Position numbers and translations under genes: made by a program
NCBI GenBank assembly: GCA_903857685.1
Contig: CAIOFO010000091.1
Coordinates: forward strand, 1 to 45,660
Origin: an uncultured Alphaproteobacteria bacterium
GTDB taxonomy: Bacteria > Pseudomonadota > Alphaproteobacteria > Micropepsales > Micropepsaceae
Length of the DNA stretch: 45,660 nt
Direction: 5' to 3'
The notes under the pieces: model-generated
Seen by the model: the letters and a program-made list of their open reading frames with translations, nothing else
Told to the model about the DNA's origin: nothing
The model's database searches: none
Part shown: in pieces, positions 19,595 through 27,283 of the stretch
Layout: the number at the start of each line of letters is the position of its first letter
Position numbering within the stretch: position 1 is the first letter of the stretch

Positions 19595-20074
19595 ATGCTT
19601 TTCATAAGTGTAACACGGCTGAGATTACGCTCTGTCCGCTTCCTGCCAGTTTTTGCATTTCATGCGCTGCGGACCACTGCCGCGGTCAGAAAGGCCAGCG
19701 GTTTTCGAGGTGGTTCCCTCTTGCCAGATCGGCAGTGGGCATTTTGGACCATGACCGCATGGAACAGTCAGGATGCCATGCGCCTTTACATGACCACCGG
19801 CTCTCACAAAACCGCAATGCCCCACCTCATCGGTTGGTGTGACGAAGCTTCAGTCGTGCAATGGGAGGACCAGCAAGATGAATTGCCTTCCTGGCCTGAA
19901 GCCGACAGGCGCATGCGTGAAAATGGACGTGCCTCCAGGTTACGCTATCCAAGTCTCCACCACGCGACGCTGGCCTACTTGCCACCCCGCTTCGCGGCAG
20001 CAGCGCCGATATCCCCGTCGAAATTTTCGGCAGATTCGCCAACCAAATCGGGCGATAGGCAGAACCGGGCTTAA
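19595..20074 (+). CDS. DUF3291-like (monooxygenase-fold) protein
   Basis: The protein has 159 residues from ATG 19595. Upstream codons in the frame look non-coding and no clear ribosome site is present. The middle part, with 'FWTMTAWNSQDAMRLYMTTG', 'HKTAMPHLIGWCDEAS' and 'LPSWPEADRRM', follows the pattern of small ferredoxin-like-fold proteins annotated as DUF3291 or antibiotic-biosynthesis-monooxygenase-like. No reaction is known for this group. GC content is visibly lower than in neighbouring genes. It converges with the Rieske oxygenase gene with a nine-base gap. The palindromic repeats at 19512 and 20073 flank it, the second one covering its stop codon. Confidence 0.7.
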   Translation: MLFISVTRLRLRSVRFLPVFAFHALRTTAAVRKASGFRGGSLLPDRQWAFWTMTAWNSQDAMRLYMTTGSHKTAMPHLIGWCDEASVVQWEDQQDELPSWPEADRRMRENGRASRLRYPSLHHATLAYLPPRFAAAAPISPSKFSADSPTKSGDRQNRA

Positions 20075-20101
20075 TGACCGCTCCTAGCGCAAAGCGGATA
20101 T
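20073..20101. repeat. Imperfect palindromic repeat, copy 2
   Basis: AATGACCGCT ... AAGCGGATAT is closely related to copy 1. It overlaps the stop codons of both convergent genes (plus TAA at 20072-20074 and minus TAG at 20084-20086), so the repeat has become part of both coding ends. Confidence 0.55.
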
Positions 20102-21076
20102 TAGCTCGTCATCCGGCGAAGTGCCTAACCCCCCGGATGTCCGCAATTCTTCGTAGTAATATTTCCGGAACTGTAACGTCGCCCTGTCGGATGGCACGGA
20201 ACATTCTGTTGCCGCCGGTGGCACTTCTTCCACCCCTCCGGACTCGACAACATTCTTGTCCTCGTCAGCAATCCGCTTGTTCATCCAGTAGAAAATTGGA
20301 TTCCAAATCTTCCACCGAGCGAAGTCTCTCGATTGGCAGATGATGAGATGCGTATGTCCTGGCCGCTCCGGGACGACCAGCGCGTGAATCCTTAGATGTT
20401 TTCCCGGAACCGGGATGTTCAAGACCATGATATTGGGCTTGAAGTACTCAAGAACGGCCCCCCCCGCTTTGCCGTCCATGCTTGCCTCTGCCCGGCCACC
20501 ATATGGGGTATCCTCCCAAGTGATCTCCATTCGCGAGGATGGAGTCATTCGATTGCGCAACGCCTTGCCGATAGTTCGGCGATGCACGAACGGGAGATGG
20601 GGGCTGTCCAGCATATTTTCCATTGCCCGGGTCCAGTGGCAGCGCCATAGGCGTTGGACATAGGTGCGGGATAGGTCCGGGCTCACCAGGCCATCCGGGA
20701 CCATGGGCTCCGGCACATCCTGCGTCTCGGGCGCTGTATAGACCCACACGAGATCACCGATCTCACGGACGGGTAGCGCCCGTGCCGACAAGAGGAGGAG
20801 TTTCGCATCCGGATTGAGGGGGACATGGCAGGCATTGCCCTGTCGGTCGAACTGCCAGCCATGGAACGGGCATTCAATCCGGCCTTCCGAGGTCACCCGG
20901 CCCTGCGATAGGGCAGCTCCACGGTGAGGGCATCGATCGAGTAGAGCCGCAACCTTCCCCTTCTGATCACGGAATAGAACCAAGCGCTCGCCCGCAAGAT
21001 GAACCGATATTGGCCTTCTTTCGATCTGATTGACGCCCAGGACTGGGGTCCAGACCCTGGAAAATCCGTTGAACAT
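20084..21076 (-). CDS. Rieske-type non-haem iron oxygenase subunit
   Basis: The protein has 330 residues. The N-terminal Rieske [2Fe-2S] domain (PF00355) has C49-x-H51 and C69-x-x-H72 in RCPHRG and CPFHGW. The mononuclear iron site is D157, H160 and H165 in 'ENMLDSPHLPFVHRR', with a later acidic residue near DEDKNVVES as the probable third ligand. This is the alpha-subunit layout of ring-hydroxylating or demethylating oxygenases of the VanA/PobA-like type. The substrate cannot be read from the sequence. No reductase or ferredoxin gene is adjacent, so electrons must come from elsewhere. GAGGGG lies just before ATG 21076. Base composition is lower in GC than the rest of the window, and related palindromic repeats lie at both ends, consistent with acquisition by transfer. 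Confidence 0.9.
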   Translation of the reverse strand: MFNGFSRVWTPVLGVNQIERRPISVHLAGERLVLFRDQKGKVAALLDRCPHRGAALSQGRVTSEGRIECPFHGWQFDRQGNACHVPLNPDAKLLLLSARALPVREIGDLVWVYTAPETQDVPEPMVPDGLVSPDLSRTYVQRLWRCHWTRAMENMLDSPHLPFVHRRTIGKALRNRMTPSSRMEITWEDTPYGGRAEASMDGKAGGAVLEYFKPNIMVLNIPVPGKHLRIHALVVPERPGHTHLIICQSRDFARWKIWNPIFYWMNKRIADEDKNVVESGGVEEVPPAATECSVPSDRATLQFRKYYYEELRTSGGLGTSPDDELISALR

Positions 21077-21213
21077 GGCCCCTCGATTGGCAATGAAAGG
21101 AAAGTACGAAAGTTGCTGCGTGAAGGATCACCAAATGTGCCCGGAAGCTTATCCGCCGTTGCGGCAAGCGGACAGTCCCTGGCCCGCGTGACCTAGGCTA
21201 ACCTGTGCAGGGT

Positions 21214-21245
21214 GAATGGCTGCTATTGGCGCAAGGCGGACATTC
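21214..21245. repeat. Imperfect palindromic repeat, copy 3
   Basis: GAATGGCTGCT ... AAGGCGGACATTC has outer arms GAATG/CATTC and a core resembling copies 1 and 2. It lies 138 bp upstream of the Rieske gene start, in the 223-bp space before the next gene. With copy 2 it brackets the Rieske gene. Confidence 0.55.
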
Positions 21246-21299
21246 CCGAACCGCCGGGGCGAGCGGCGCCGACAACGTTATCGGCGGTTTGGCAAGCGG

Positions 21300-21911
21300 T
21301 TACTTGCCGTTGAAATCTAGGCTGGTGACACAGGCATTCCGGGTGTCGTCCGTCTTGCCGCTCCAGGTGGCGGATATATCCAGGTAATTGCCGCCCTGGA
21401 CATTGCGGGCCTTCCAGGCCGAGGCGGTTTCGCCATCCAGGAATATGGTGGAGAGCTGGTAGCTGGAGGGGCCCTGCTTCTTCCACACCAGCGAAACCGG
21501 CGGGGTATCGGCGCTGCTTCTCTGGCGCTGCGGGTTCACCGCCAGGAAGCCGCCATAGGATTTTTCCATCAGCGCCACCAGGTCCAGGAAGCGCCTTTCG
21601 CAGTCGGGCCGCGCCGCATTGATCTGGTTTTCCAGATAGGCGCGGTTCAGTTTCTGCGCGCCGTCGAAATACAGGTCCAGCGTATAGGCCCTGCCGTTCA
21701 GCATGGCTTTTTTCGACGACATGGCGCCGACATTCTCGTTCATCAGGTTCTTGGGCGAATAAAGGCCGAAGGCGATGCCCGGAACGGCGCGTGCCGCATC
21801 GGGCGACATGCCGAACTTGTAGCTGTTCCAGCCGTCAATGGCTTGCGCTGCAAGAACGGGCGTGGCCAGCAGCAGCGCGAAACTCGCAAGAATCCAGGCG
21901 GGACGCGGCAT
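21300..21911 (-). CDS. Exported protein of unknown function
   Basis: The protein has 203 residues. ATG 21911 was chosen because GGAG lies 8 nt upstream and the next residues form a clean signal peptide ending near LAAQA. The mature start 'WNSYKFGMSPDAARAVPG' is a motif seen in several uncharacterised periplasmic proteins. There are two cysteines in the mature chain (RPDCERR, NACVTS), and the C-terminus is rich in beta-type residues. I do not recognise a named family. It follows the small lipoprotein gene on the same strand, with a 61-bp gap. Confidence 0.7.
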   Translation of the reverse strand: MPRPAWILASFALLLATPVLAAQAIDGWNSYKFGMSPDAARAVPGIAFGLYSPKNLMNENVGAMSSKKAMLNGRAYTLDLYFDGAQKLNRAYLENQINAARPDCERRFLDLVALMEKSYGGFLAVNPQRQRSSADTPPVSLVWKKQGPSSYQLSTIFLDGETASAWKARNVQGGNYLDISATWSGKTDDTRNACVTSLDFNGK

Positions 21912-21972
21912 GACGATCTCCGGAGAATGCGCCGCCAGCCTAGCAGCAAGCCCCGGGGGCGGGAAAGCACGC

Positions 21973-22254
21973 CTACCGCACCGGGTTTTTGTCCCAGACG
22001 CTGACATCGGTGTTGCCGCCCGGATCCACCGCGACGGTGTAAAGCCCTCCCAGAGGTTCGAAATCCACCAGCCAGCGATTCTTGATCTTCTCGGTCTTCA
22101 CCAATCGCGCCGGGCCGCAGGCCTTGTTCTGGCAGAAAGTCTGCAAGGATCGGCTGGCGCGGCTCTCGGCTTCGCGCTGGCGCATCGGCGCGATGCAACC
22201 GGCCAGAACCAGAGCGGAAGGGATAAGAGCGGCAGCCCGAAATCCGCGATTCAC
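21973..22254 (-). CDS. Small lipoprotein
   Basis: The protein has 93 residues. The lipobox LAGC places the lipidated Cys at residue 20. The mature part includes QTFCQNKACGPARL, with two further cysteines, and a beta-rich C-terminus ending 'YTVAVDPGGNTDVSVW'. The start is GTG 22254, which overlaps the phaR stop by four bases (GTGA), so translation is probably coupled to phaR. The function is unknown. A role in polymer metabolism is not implied by sequence. Confidence 0.7.
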   Translation of the reverse strand: MNRGFRAAALIPSALVLAGCIAPMRQREAESRASRSLQTFCQNKACGPARLVKTEKIKNRWLVDFEPLGGLYTVAVDPGGNTDVSVWDKNPVR

Positions 22255-22835
22255 TTCCTCTGGCTCAGCTCGGAGAGCTGACGGCGCATGGCTTCCATTT
22301 CGCGCTTGAGCGTATCCACTTCGCTGGACCCCGGCTTGTCCGGCTCCGGCGGCGCCTCGCCCTTGGCGCGCGCCACGGCGTTGAAAGGCGAGAACATCTG
22401 CATTGCCCGTTCGAAGATCGCCAGATTCTGGCGGGTGAGATTCTCCACCATCTGGTTGCCGCCGCCCAGGGCCTCGGCCAGCCGGTCGCGCATCGCGCCC
22501 TGGTTCTTGGTGAAGCTCTCCATGCTCATGTCGAGATAGCCGGGCACGAAGGCCTGCAGGCTGTCGCCATAGAAACGGATCAGCTGGCGCAGGAACTTGA
22601 TCGGCAGCAGGTTCTGCCCCTTGGCTTCTTCCTCGAAGATGATCTGGGTCAGGACCGAGCGGGTGATGTCATCGCCGCTGCGGGCGTCCTGGACCTCGAA
22701 CTCGGTACCTTCCTTGACCATCAGGGCCAGGTGGTCGAGCGTCACATAGCTGGACGTCTGCGTGTTGTAGAGACGGCGGTTCGCATACTTCTTGATGACG
22801 ACCGGACCCTCGGCCTTGGTTTTTTCTTCCGACAC
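22251..22835 (-). CDS. phaR: Polyhydroxyalkanoate synthesis regulator PhaR
   Basis: The protein has 194 residues. GTG 22835 is chosen because AAGGGTGGG lies just upstream and the protein then begins shortly before the conserved 'VVIKKYANRRLYNTQTSSYV' DNA-binding part (PF07879). A PHB accumulation domain (PF05233) follows, and a Pro-rich linker leads to a C-terminal heptad-like helix. PhaR binds PHB granules and free operator DNA, and it represses phasin and pha genes until polymer accumulates. It is divergent from phaA, with palindromes between them that could be its operators. Confidence 0.93.
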   Translation of the reverse strand: MSEEKTKAEGPVVIKKYANRRLYNTQTSSYVTLDHLALMVKEGTEFEVQDARSGDDITRSVLTQIIFEEEAKGQNLLPIKFLRQLIRFYGDSLQAFVPGYLDMSMESFTKNQGAMRDRLAEALGGGNQMVENLTRQNLAIFERAMQMFSPFNAVARAKGEAPPEPDKPGSSEVDTLKREMEAMRRQLSELSQRK

Positions 22836-22926
22836 AATCCCACCCTTGAAATGCTGTCCCCCCGGACGGCCTGAAGCCTCACAGAATATCACTCTTCAAC
22901 CGGCGTCCAGCGCGATTTTAGCAGAC

Positions 22927-22944
22927 GCAGCATAAAAATGCTGC
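22927..22944. promoter_or_regulatory. Palindrome in the phaR-phaA intergenic region
   Basis: GCAGCAT-AAAA-ATGCTGC is a perfect 7-bp inverted repeat located 92 bp upstream of phaR and 115 bp upstream of phaA. TGC/GCA-rich sites are typical of PhaR operators in other alphaproteobacteria (from memory), so this is a candidate PhaR site. Confidence 0.5.
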
Positions 22945-22969
22945 GCAACATAACTATAACCCATTGTTT

Positions 22970-22992
22970 TTGCACATGTAATATTGTTGCAA
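22970..22992. promoter_or_regulatory. TTGCA-n13-TGCAA inverted repeat
   Basis: This is a second TGC-type inverted repeat in the same region, in the AT-rich part nearer to phaA. With the palindrome at 22927 it may form a paired operator. Promoter elements cannot be assigned with confidence. Confidence 0.4.
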
Positions 22993-23058
22993 CAGCGGGG
23001 CTCGCATTCGCGGCAATTTACGATACATAACGGCAGGCTGCTGGTGAGGAGATATGCC

Positions 23059-24231
23059 GTGGAAGAAGTTGTGATCGTTTCGGCCGCGCGGACCCCGGTG
23101 GGTTCCTTCAGCGGCGCTTTTGCTTCGGTGCCCGCCCACAGACTGGGCGAGGTCGCCATCCGGGCCGCGCTGGCGCGGGCCAAGCTCGACGGCAACGACG
23201 TCAGCGAAGTGATTTTGGGCCAGGTCCTCACCGCCGCCCAGGGCCAGAACCCGGCGCGCCAGGCGTCCATCGCCGCGGGACTTCCCATCGGCACCCCGGC
23301 CTGGGGCATCAACATGGTGTGCGGCTCGGGCCTGCGCACCGTGGCGTTGGGCGCCCAGGCGATCCGCAACGGCGACAGCCGCATCGTCGTCGCCGGCGGC
23401 CAGGAATCCATGAGCATGTCCACCCATGCCGCCTATCTGCGCGCCGGCCAGAAGATGGGCGACCTCGGCCTGATCGACACCATGATCCGCGACGGGCTGT
23501 GGGATGCCTTCAACGGCTATCACATGGGCACCACCGCCGAGAATGTCGCCAAGGAATTCCAGATCACCCGCGAGGACCAGGACCGCTTCGCCGTCGCCTC
23601 CCAGAACAAGGCCGAGGCCGCCCGCAAGGCCGGCAGGTTCAAGGACGAAATCGCCGCCGTCACGGTCAAGACCCGCAAGGGCGAGACGGTGGTGGATACC
23701 GACGAATATATCCGCGATGGCGCGACCCTCGAAGCCATGGCGGCCCTCAGGCCCGCCTTCGCCAAGGACGGCACCGTCACCGCCGGCAATGCCTCGGGCC
23801 TCAATGACGGCGCCGCCGCGCTGGTGCTGATGAGCGCCAAGGATGCCAGCGCCCGCGGTCTCACCCCGCTGGGCCGCATCGCCAGCTGGGCCCAGGCCGG
23901 CGTGGACCCCAAGGTGATGGGCACCGGCCCGATCCCGGCGTCCCGGCTGGCGCTGGAAAAGGCCGGCTGGAAAGCCGCCGATCTCGATCTGGTGGAAGCC
24001 AATGAGGCTTTCGCCGCCCAGGCCTGCGCCGTGAACAAGGAATTGGGCTGGGATACCAGCAAGGTCAACGTCAATGGCGGCGCCATCGCCATCGGCCACC
24101 CCATCGGTGCCTCGGGGGCGCGGGCGCTCACCACCCTGCTGTACGAAATGGGCCGCCGCGACGCCAAAAAGGGCCTCGTGACGCTCTGCATTGGCGGCGG
24201 CATGGGCATCGCTCTTACGGTTGAGCGTTGA
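23059..24231 (+). CDS. phaA: Acetyl-CoA acetyltransferase (beta-ketothiolase)
   Basis: The protein has 390 residues and is full length for biosynthetic thiolases. It condenses two acetyl-CoA to acetoacetyl-CoA, the first step of PHB synthesis. The catalytic residues are C88 (NMVCGSG), H347 ([10 protein letters not shown]) and C377 (TLCIGGGMG). GTG 23059 is the start because AGGAG lies 7 nt upstream and the chain begins [14 protein letters not shown] as usual. An ATG five bases earlier is out of frame. The gene is followed by phaB 104 bp downstream. Confidence 0.95.
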   Translation: MEEVVIVSAARTPVGSFSGAFASVPAHRLGEVAIRAALARAKLDGNDVSEVILGQVLTAAQGQNPARQASIAAGLPIGTPAWGINMVCGSGLRTVALGAQAIRNGDSRIVVAGGQESMSMSTHAAYLRAGQKMGDLGLIDTMIRDGLWDAFNGYHMGTTAENVAKEFQITREDQDRFAVASQNKAEAARKAGRFKDEIAAVTVKTRKGETVVDTDEYIRDGATLEAMAALRPAFAKDGTVTAGNASGLNDGAAALVLMSAKDASARGLTPLGRIASWAQAGVDPKVMGTGPIPASRLALEKAGWKAADLDLVEANEAFAAQACAVNKELGWDTSKVNVNGGAIAIGHPIGASGARALTTLLYEMGRRDAKKGLVTLCIGGGMGIALTVER

Positions 24232-24268
24232 TCAATATTTAGGCGCATGATTTGGCGCAGTGCAGCAT

Positions 24269-24288
24269 CGCGTTTCCGTTGAAACGCG
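24269..24288. promoter_or_regulatory. Hairpin between phaA and phaB
   Basis: CGCGTTTC-CGTT-GAAACGCG is a perfect 8-bp stem with a tetraloop. GCAGC and GCTGC lie just outside it (24262-24266, 24297-24301). There is no T tract, so it may stabilise or divide the message rather than terminate it, or be part of a PhaR-type site. Confidence 0.45.
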
Positions 24289-24335
24289 CACCGATTGCTG
24301 CCTAATTCTCATGACAACGAGAAATGGGGAAACAC

Positions 24336-25058
24336 ATGGCACGGGTAGCGGTGGTTACGGGCGGCACGCGCGGTATCGGCGAAGCGATTTCCATCGGGCT
24401 CAAGAAAGCCGGCTATCTGGTCGCGGCGAATTACGCCGGCAATGACGAACGCGCCAAGGCCTTCTCCGACAAGACCGGCATCGCCGCCTTCAAGTGGGAC
24501 GTTTCCTCCTTCGACGAATGCAAGAAGGGCATGGAGGCTGTCGCCGCCCAGCTCGGCCCGGTGGATGTGATCGTCAACAATGCCGGCATCACCCGCGACG
24601 CCACCATGAAGAAAATGGGCCGCCAGGCCTGGGATGATGTGATGGACACCAATCTCGGCGGCTGTTTCAACATGTGCAAGGTCGCCTGGGACGGCATGCT
24701 GGAGCGAAACTTCGGCCGCATCGTCAATATCGGCTCGATCAACGGTCAGGCCGGCCAGTATGGCCAGGTCAATTACGCCGCCGCCAAGTCGGGCATTCAC
24801 GGCTTCACCAAGGCGCTGGCCCAGGAAGGCGCCGCCAAGGGCATCACCGTCAACGCCATCGCACCGGGCTATATTGATACCGACATGGTGGCAGCCGTGC
24901 CGCCGGACGTGCTCGATAAGATCGTCGCCCGCATTCCGGTCAAGCGCCTGGGCAAGGCGGACGAAATCGCCCGGGCGGTGCTGTTCCTGGTGGCCGATGA
25001 CGGCGGCTTCATTACCGGGTCCACCCTTTCGATCAATGGCGGACAGCACATGTATTGA
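24336..25058 (+). CDS. phaB: Acetoacetyl-CoA reductase
   Basis: The protein has 240 residues, a short-chain dehydrogenase. It reduces acetoacetyl-CoA to (R)-3-hydroxybutyryl-CoA with NADPH for PHB synthesis. Motifs are TGGTRGIG (cofactor), NNAG, and the catalytic S134, Y147 and K151 in 'SINGQAGQYGQVNYAAAKSG'. ATG 24336 is preferred to ATG 24324 because GGGGAAA lies just upstream and the length matches PhaB. The polymerase gene phaC is not in the window. Confidence 0.93.
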   Translation: MARVAVVTGGTRGIGEAISIGLKKAGYLVAANYAGNDERAKAFSDKTGIAAFKWDVSSFDECKKGMEAVAAQLGPVDVIVNNAGITRDATMKKMGRQAWDDVMDTNLGGCFNMCKVAWDGMLERNFGRIVNIGSINGQAGQYGQVNYAAAKSGIHGFTKALAQEGAAKGITVNAIAPGYIDTDMVAAVPPDVLDKIVARIPVKRLGKADEIARAVLFLVADDGGFITGSTLSINGGQHMY

Positions 25059-25103
25059 GGGCGCGCCGGTCTTTTCGCCCCCGACATCGAGATGTTTCGA
25101 CAA

Positions 25104-25118
25104 ATCCTGGTTCAGGAT
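25104..25118. promoter_or_regulatory. Small inverted repeat upstream of ccmA
   Basis: ATCCTG-GTT-CAGGAT is a perfect 6-bp inverted repeat 16 bp before the ccmA start, in the 76-bp gap after phaB. It could be an operator or a leader hairpin. No function is shown. Confidence 0.3.
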
Positions 25119-25134
25119 GTAAGAACGCCGACCT

Positions 25135-25740
25135 ATGATCACCTCTCTCACCGCTGAAAAGCTCGCCTGCGCGCGCGGCGATCGCACCCTGTTCGAGGGG
25201 CTGTCATTCTGCGTTTCGGCGGGGCAGGCGCTGGCGCTGGAAGGGGCCAACGGCGCGGGCAAGACATCGCTGTTGCGGTTGATCGCCGGCTTTCTCACCC
25301 CGCGCGCCGGACGGCTGGTGCTGAAAACGCCGGAAGGCGAAAGCGACGACAGCGAAGAGCGCGGCCGTGCGATCGGCTGGCTTGGCCATCAGGACGGCCT
25401 CAAGCCGCAGCTGAGCGTAATCGAGCAGCTGGCCTTTTTTGCAAAACTGTATCGCAGCAATGCCGAGCCTGAAGCCGCGCTGGCCGAGGTCGGCCTGACG
25501 CGGCAGAGGGATTTTCCCTGCCGTTATCTTTCCGCCGGCCAGAAGCGGCGGCTGGGGCTGGCGCGGCTTGTCGTCAGCGCGCGCCCGCTCTGGCTGCTGG
25601 ACGAGCCTTTTGCGGCGCTGGACAAGGATGGCCAGGCGCTAATCGCGCGTCAGATGACGCTGCATTGCGGCCGGGGCGGCATTCTGATTGCCGCCACCCA
25701 TGAGCCGCTGGGCCTGGGCAATGCGAGCATCCGGTTATGA
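25135..25740 (+). CDS. ccmA: Haem exporter ATP-binding protein CcmA
   Basis: The protein has 201 residues, an ABC ATPase of system I cytochrome c maturation. With CcmB and CcmC it drives release of haem-loaded CcmE in the periplasm. The Walker A is GANGAGKTS (K43), the signature is LSAGQKRR and the Walker B is LWLLDEPFAALD. No clear ribosome site is seen before ATG 25135. The last four bases (ATGA) overlap ccmB. It is the first gene of ccmABCDG. Confidence 0.95.
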   Translation: MITSLTAEKLACARGDRTLFEGLSFCVSAGQALALEGANGAGKTSLLRLIAGFLTPRAGRLVLKTPEGESDDSEERGRAIGWLGHQDGLKPQLSVIEQLAFFAKLYRSNAEPEAALAEVGLTRQRDFPCRYLSAGQKRRLGLARLVVSARPLWLLDEPFAALDKDGQALIARQMTLHCGRGGILIAATHEPLGLGNASIRL

Positions 25741-26405
25741 GCGCCTTCACCGCCCTCCTGGTCCGCGATCTTCGGCTGGCCGCCCGCAGCGGCGGCAGCG
25801 CGGCGCTGGCGCTGGGTTTCTTCGCGCTGGTGGCGACGCTGGTGCCGCTGGGCATCGGCGCGGACCTGAAACTTCTGGCGCGGGTGGCGGGCGGCGTGCT
25901 GTGGGTGGCCGCCTTGCTGGCGGCGCTCCTGTCGCTCGACCGCCTGTTTCAGGGCGATTTCGAGGATGGCAGCCTGGATGTGATCGCGCTGTCGCCGCTG
26001 CCGCTGGAAAGCGTGTCGCAGGCCAAGATTCTGGCGCACTGGCTTTCCACCGGTCTGCCGCTGACCGTGCTGTCGCCGCTGCTGGCGTTGCTGTTCAACC
26101 TGCCCGGCCCCGCCACGCTGGTGCTCGTCATCTCGCTCCTGATCGGCACGCCCGCGGTCAGCGCGGTGGGCGCCATCGGCGCCAGCCTGACCCTGTCGCT
26201 GCGGCGCGGCGGCCTGATCCTGCCCCTGATCGTGCTGCCGCTGCTTACCCCGGCGGTGATTTTCGGGGCCGGTTCCGTCGCCGCCGTGATGGACGGCATG
26301 GCGCCTTCCGGGGGCCTGGGACTTCTGGCGGCTTTTGCCGTTGCCGCTTGCCTGCTAAGTCCCTTCGCGGCGGCCGGTGCGGTCCGGCTCAATCTGGGAG
26401 GCTGA
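25737..26405 (+). CDS. ccmB: Haem exporter membrane protein CcmB
   Basis: The protein has 222 residues with six hydrophobic segments, the standard CcmB layout. It is the inner-membrane partner of CcmA. It begins with 'ALLVRDLRLAARSGG' as is typical of the family and contains the conserved 'FEDGSLDVIALSPLPLE' loop. It overlaps ccmA by four bases, and ccmC starts one base after its stop. Confidence 0.93.
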   Translation: MSAFTALLVRDLRLAARSGGSAALALGFFALVATLVPLGIGADLKLLARVAGGVLWVAALLAALLSLDRLFQGDFEDGSLDVIALSPLPLESVSQAKILAHWLSTGLPLTVLSPLLALLFNLPGPATLVLVISLLIGTPAVSAVGAIGASLTLSLRRGGLILPLIVLPLLTPAVIFGAGSVAAVMDGMAPSGGLGLLAAFAVAACLLSPFAAAGAVRLNLGG

Positions 26406-26406
26406 G

Positions 26407-27117
26407 ATGCAGATCCTTTTTCAATATGCCACCCCCCGGCAATTCATGCGGATTTCCGGCGCGCTACTGCCTTTTACCGCCGCCGCCGCCGCGCTCGCCG
26501 TCGTCCTGGGACTTTGGCTGGGCTTCACCGCGCCGCCCGATTACCAGCAGGGCGCCACCGTCACCATCATGTTCATCCATGTTCCCGCCGCCATCCTGGC
26601 AGAAGGCATCTATGCCCTGATCGCGCTGTTCTCGCTGTTCTCGCTGGTCTGGCGCCATCCCCTGTCCGATGTCGCCGCCCGTGCCGCGGCGCCCCTGGGG
26701 GCGCTGTTCACCGCGCTGGGCCTTGTCACCGGTTCGCTCTGGGGCCGGCCGATGTGGGGCACTTATTGGGTGTGGGACGCGCGGCTGACATCCTTCCTGC
26801 TGCTGCTGTTCCTGTATCTGGGCTACATGGCGCTGTGGAACGCGATCGAGGATGAAATACGCGCCGCCCGCGCCTGCGCCATCCTGGCGCTGATCGGCGC
26901 CGTCAACCTGCCGATCATCGTCTATTCGGTGGAATGGTGGAACACGCTGCACCAGGGTGAAAGCATCATCAGCGGCAAGCTGGCGCCAGTCTTCCTGTGG
27001 CCGCTGCTGGTGATGATCGCGGCCTATGGCTTGCTGTTCGCCACCCTCTGGATGATCCGCATCCGCACCGAGATTCTGAAACGCCGGGCGCGTACTTTGA
27101 TGATGAGCGGGTCTTGA
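26407..27117 (+). CDS. ccmC: Haem exporter/handling protein CcmC
   Basis: The protein has 236 residues with six membrane segments. It presents haem to the chaperone CcmE in the periplasm. The tryptophan-rich signature 'RPMWGTYWVWDARLTS' and the periplasmic 'VEWWNTLHQG' loop with a conserved His are present. ATG 26407 was chosen for the GGGAGG six bases upstream. The frame is open further upstream but that part is the end of ccmB. Confidence 0.95.
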   Translation: MQILFQYATPRQFMRISGALLPFTAAAAALAVVLGLWLGFTAPPDYQQGATVTIMFIHVPAAILAEGIYALIALFSLFSLVWRHPLSDVAARAAAPLGALFTALGLVTGSLWGRPMWGTYWVWDARLTSFLLLLFLYLGYMALWNAIEDEIRAARACAILALIGAVNLPIIVYSVEWWNTLHQGESIISGKLAPVFLWPLLVMIAAYGLLFATLWMIRIRTEILKRRARTLMMSGS

Positions 27118-27130
27118 TGCTGGAGGGCAG

Positions 27131-27283
27131 ATGAGTTTCTGGCAAATGGGTGGTTATGGGGACTACATCTGGCCGGCCTATGGCGTCTCGGCGCTGGGGC
27201 TGCTCGCGGCCATCGTCTGGACGCTGAAAGCCCATGGCGACGCCAAGGCGCGGCTGAAGGCGCTGGAAGAGAAAAAAGCATGA
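27131..27283 (+). CDS. ccmD: Haem exporter accessory protein CcmD
   Basis: The protein has 50 residues. It has one membrane helix preceded by 'GGYGDYIWPAYGVS', the conserved Tyr-rich CcmD motif, and a basic C-terminal tail. GGAGG lies a few bases before ATG 27131. The stop overlaps the ccmG start (ATGA). CcmD helps release holo-CcmE from CcmABC. Confidence 0.93.
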   Translation: MSFWQMGGYGDYIWPAYGVSALGLLAAIVWTLKAHGDAKARLKALEEKKA

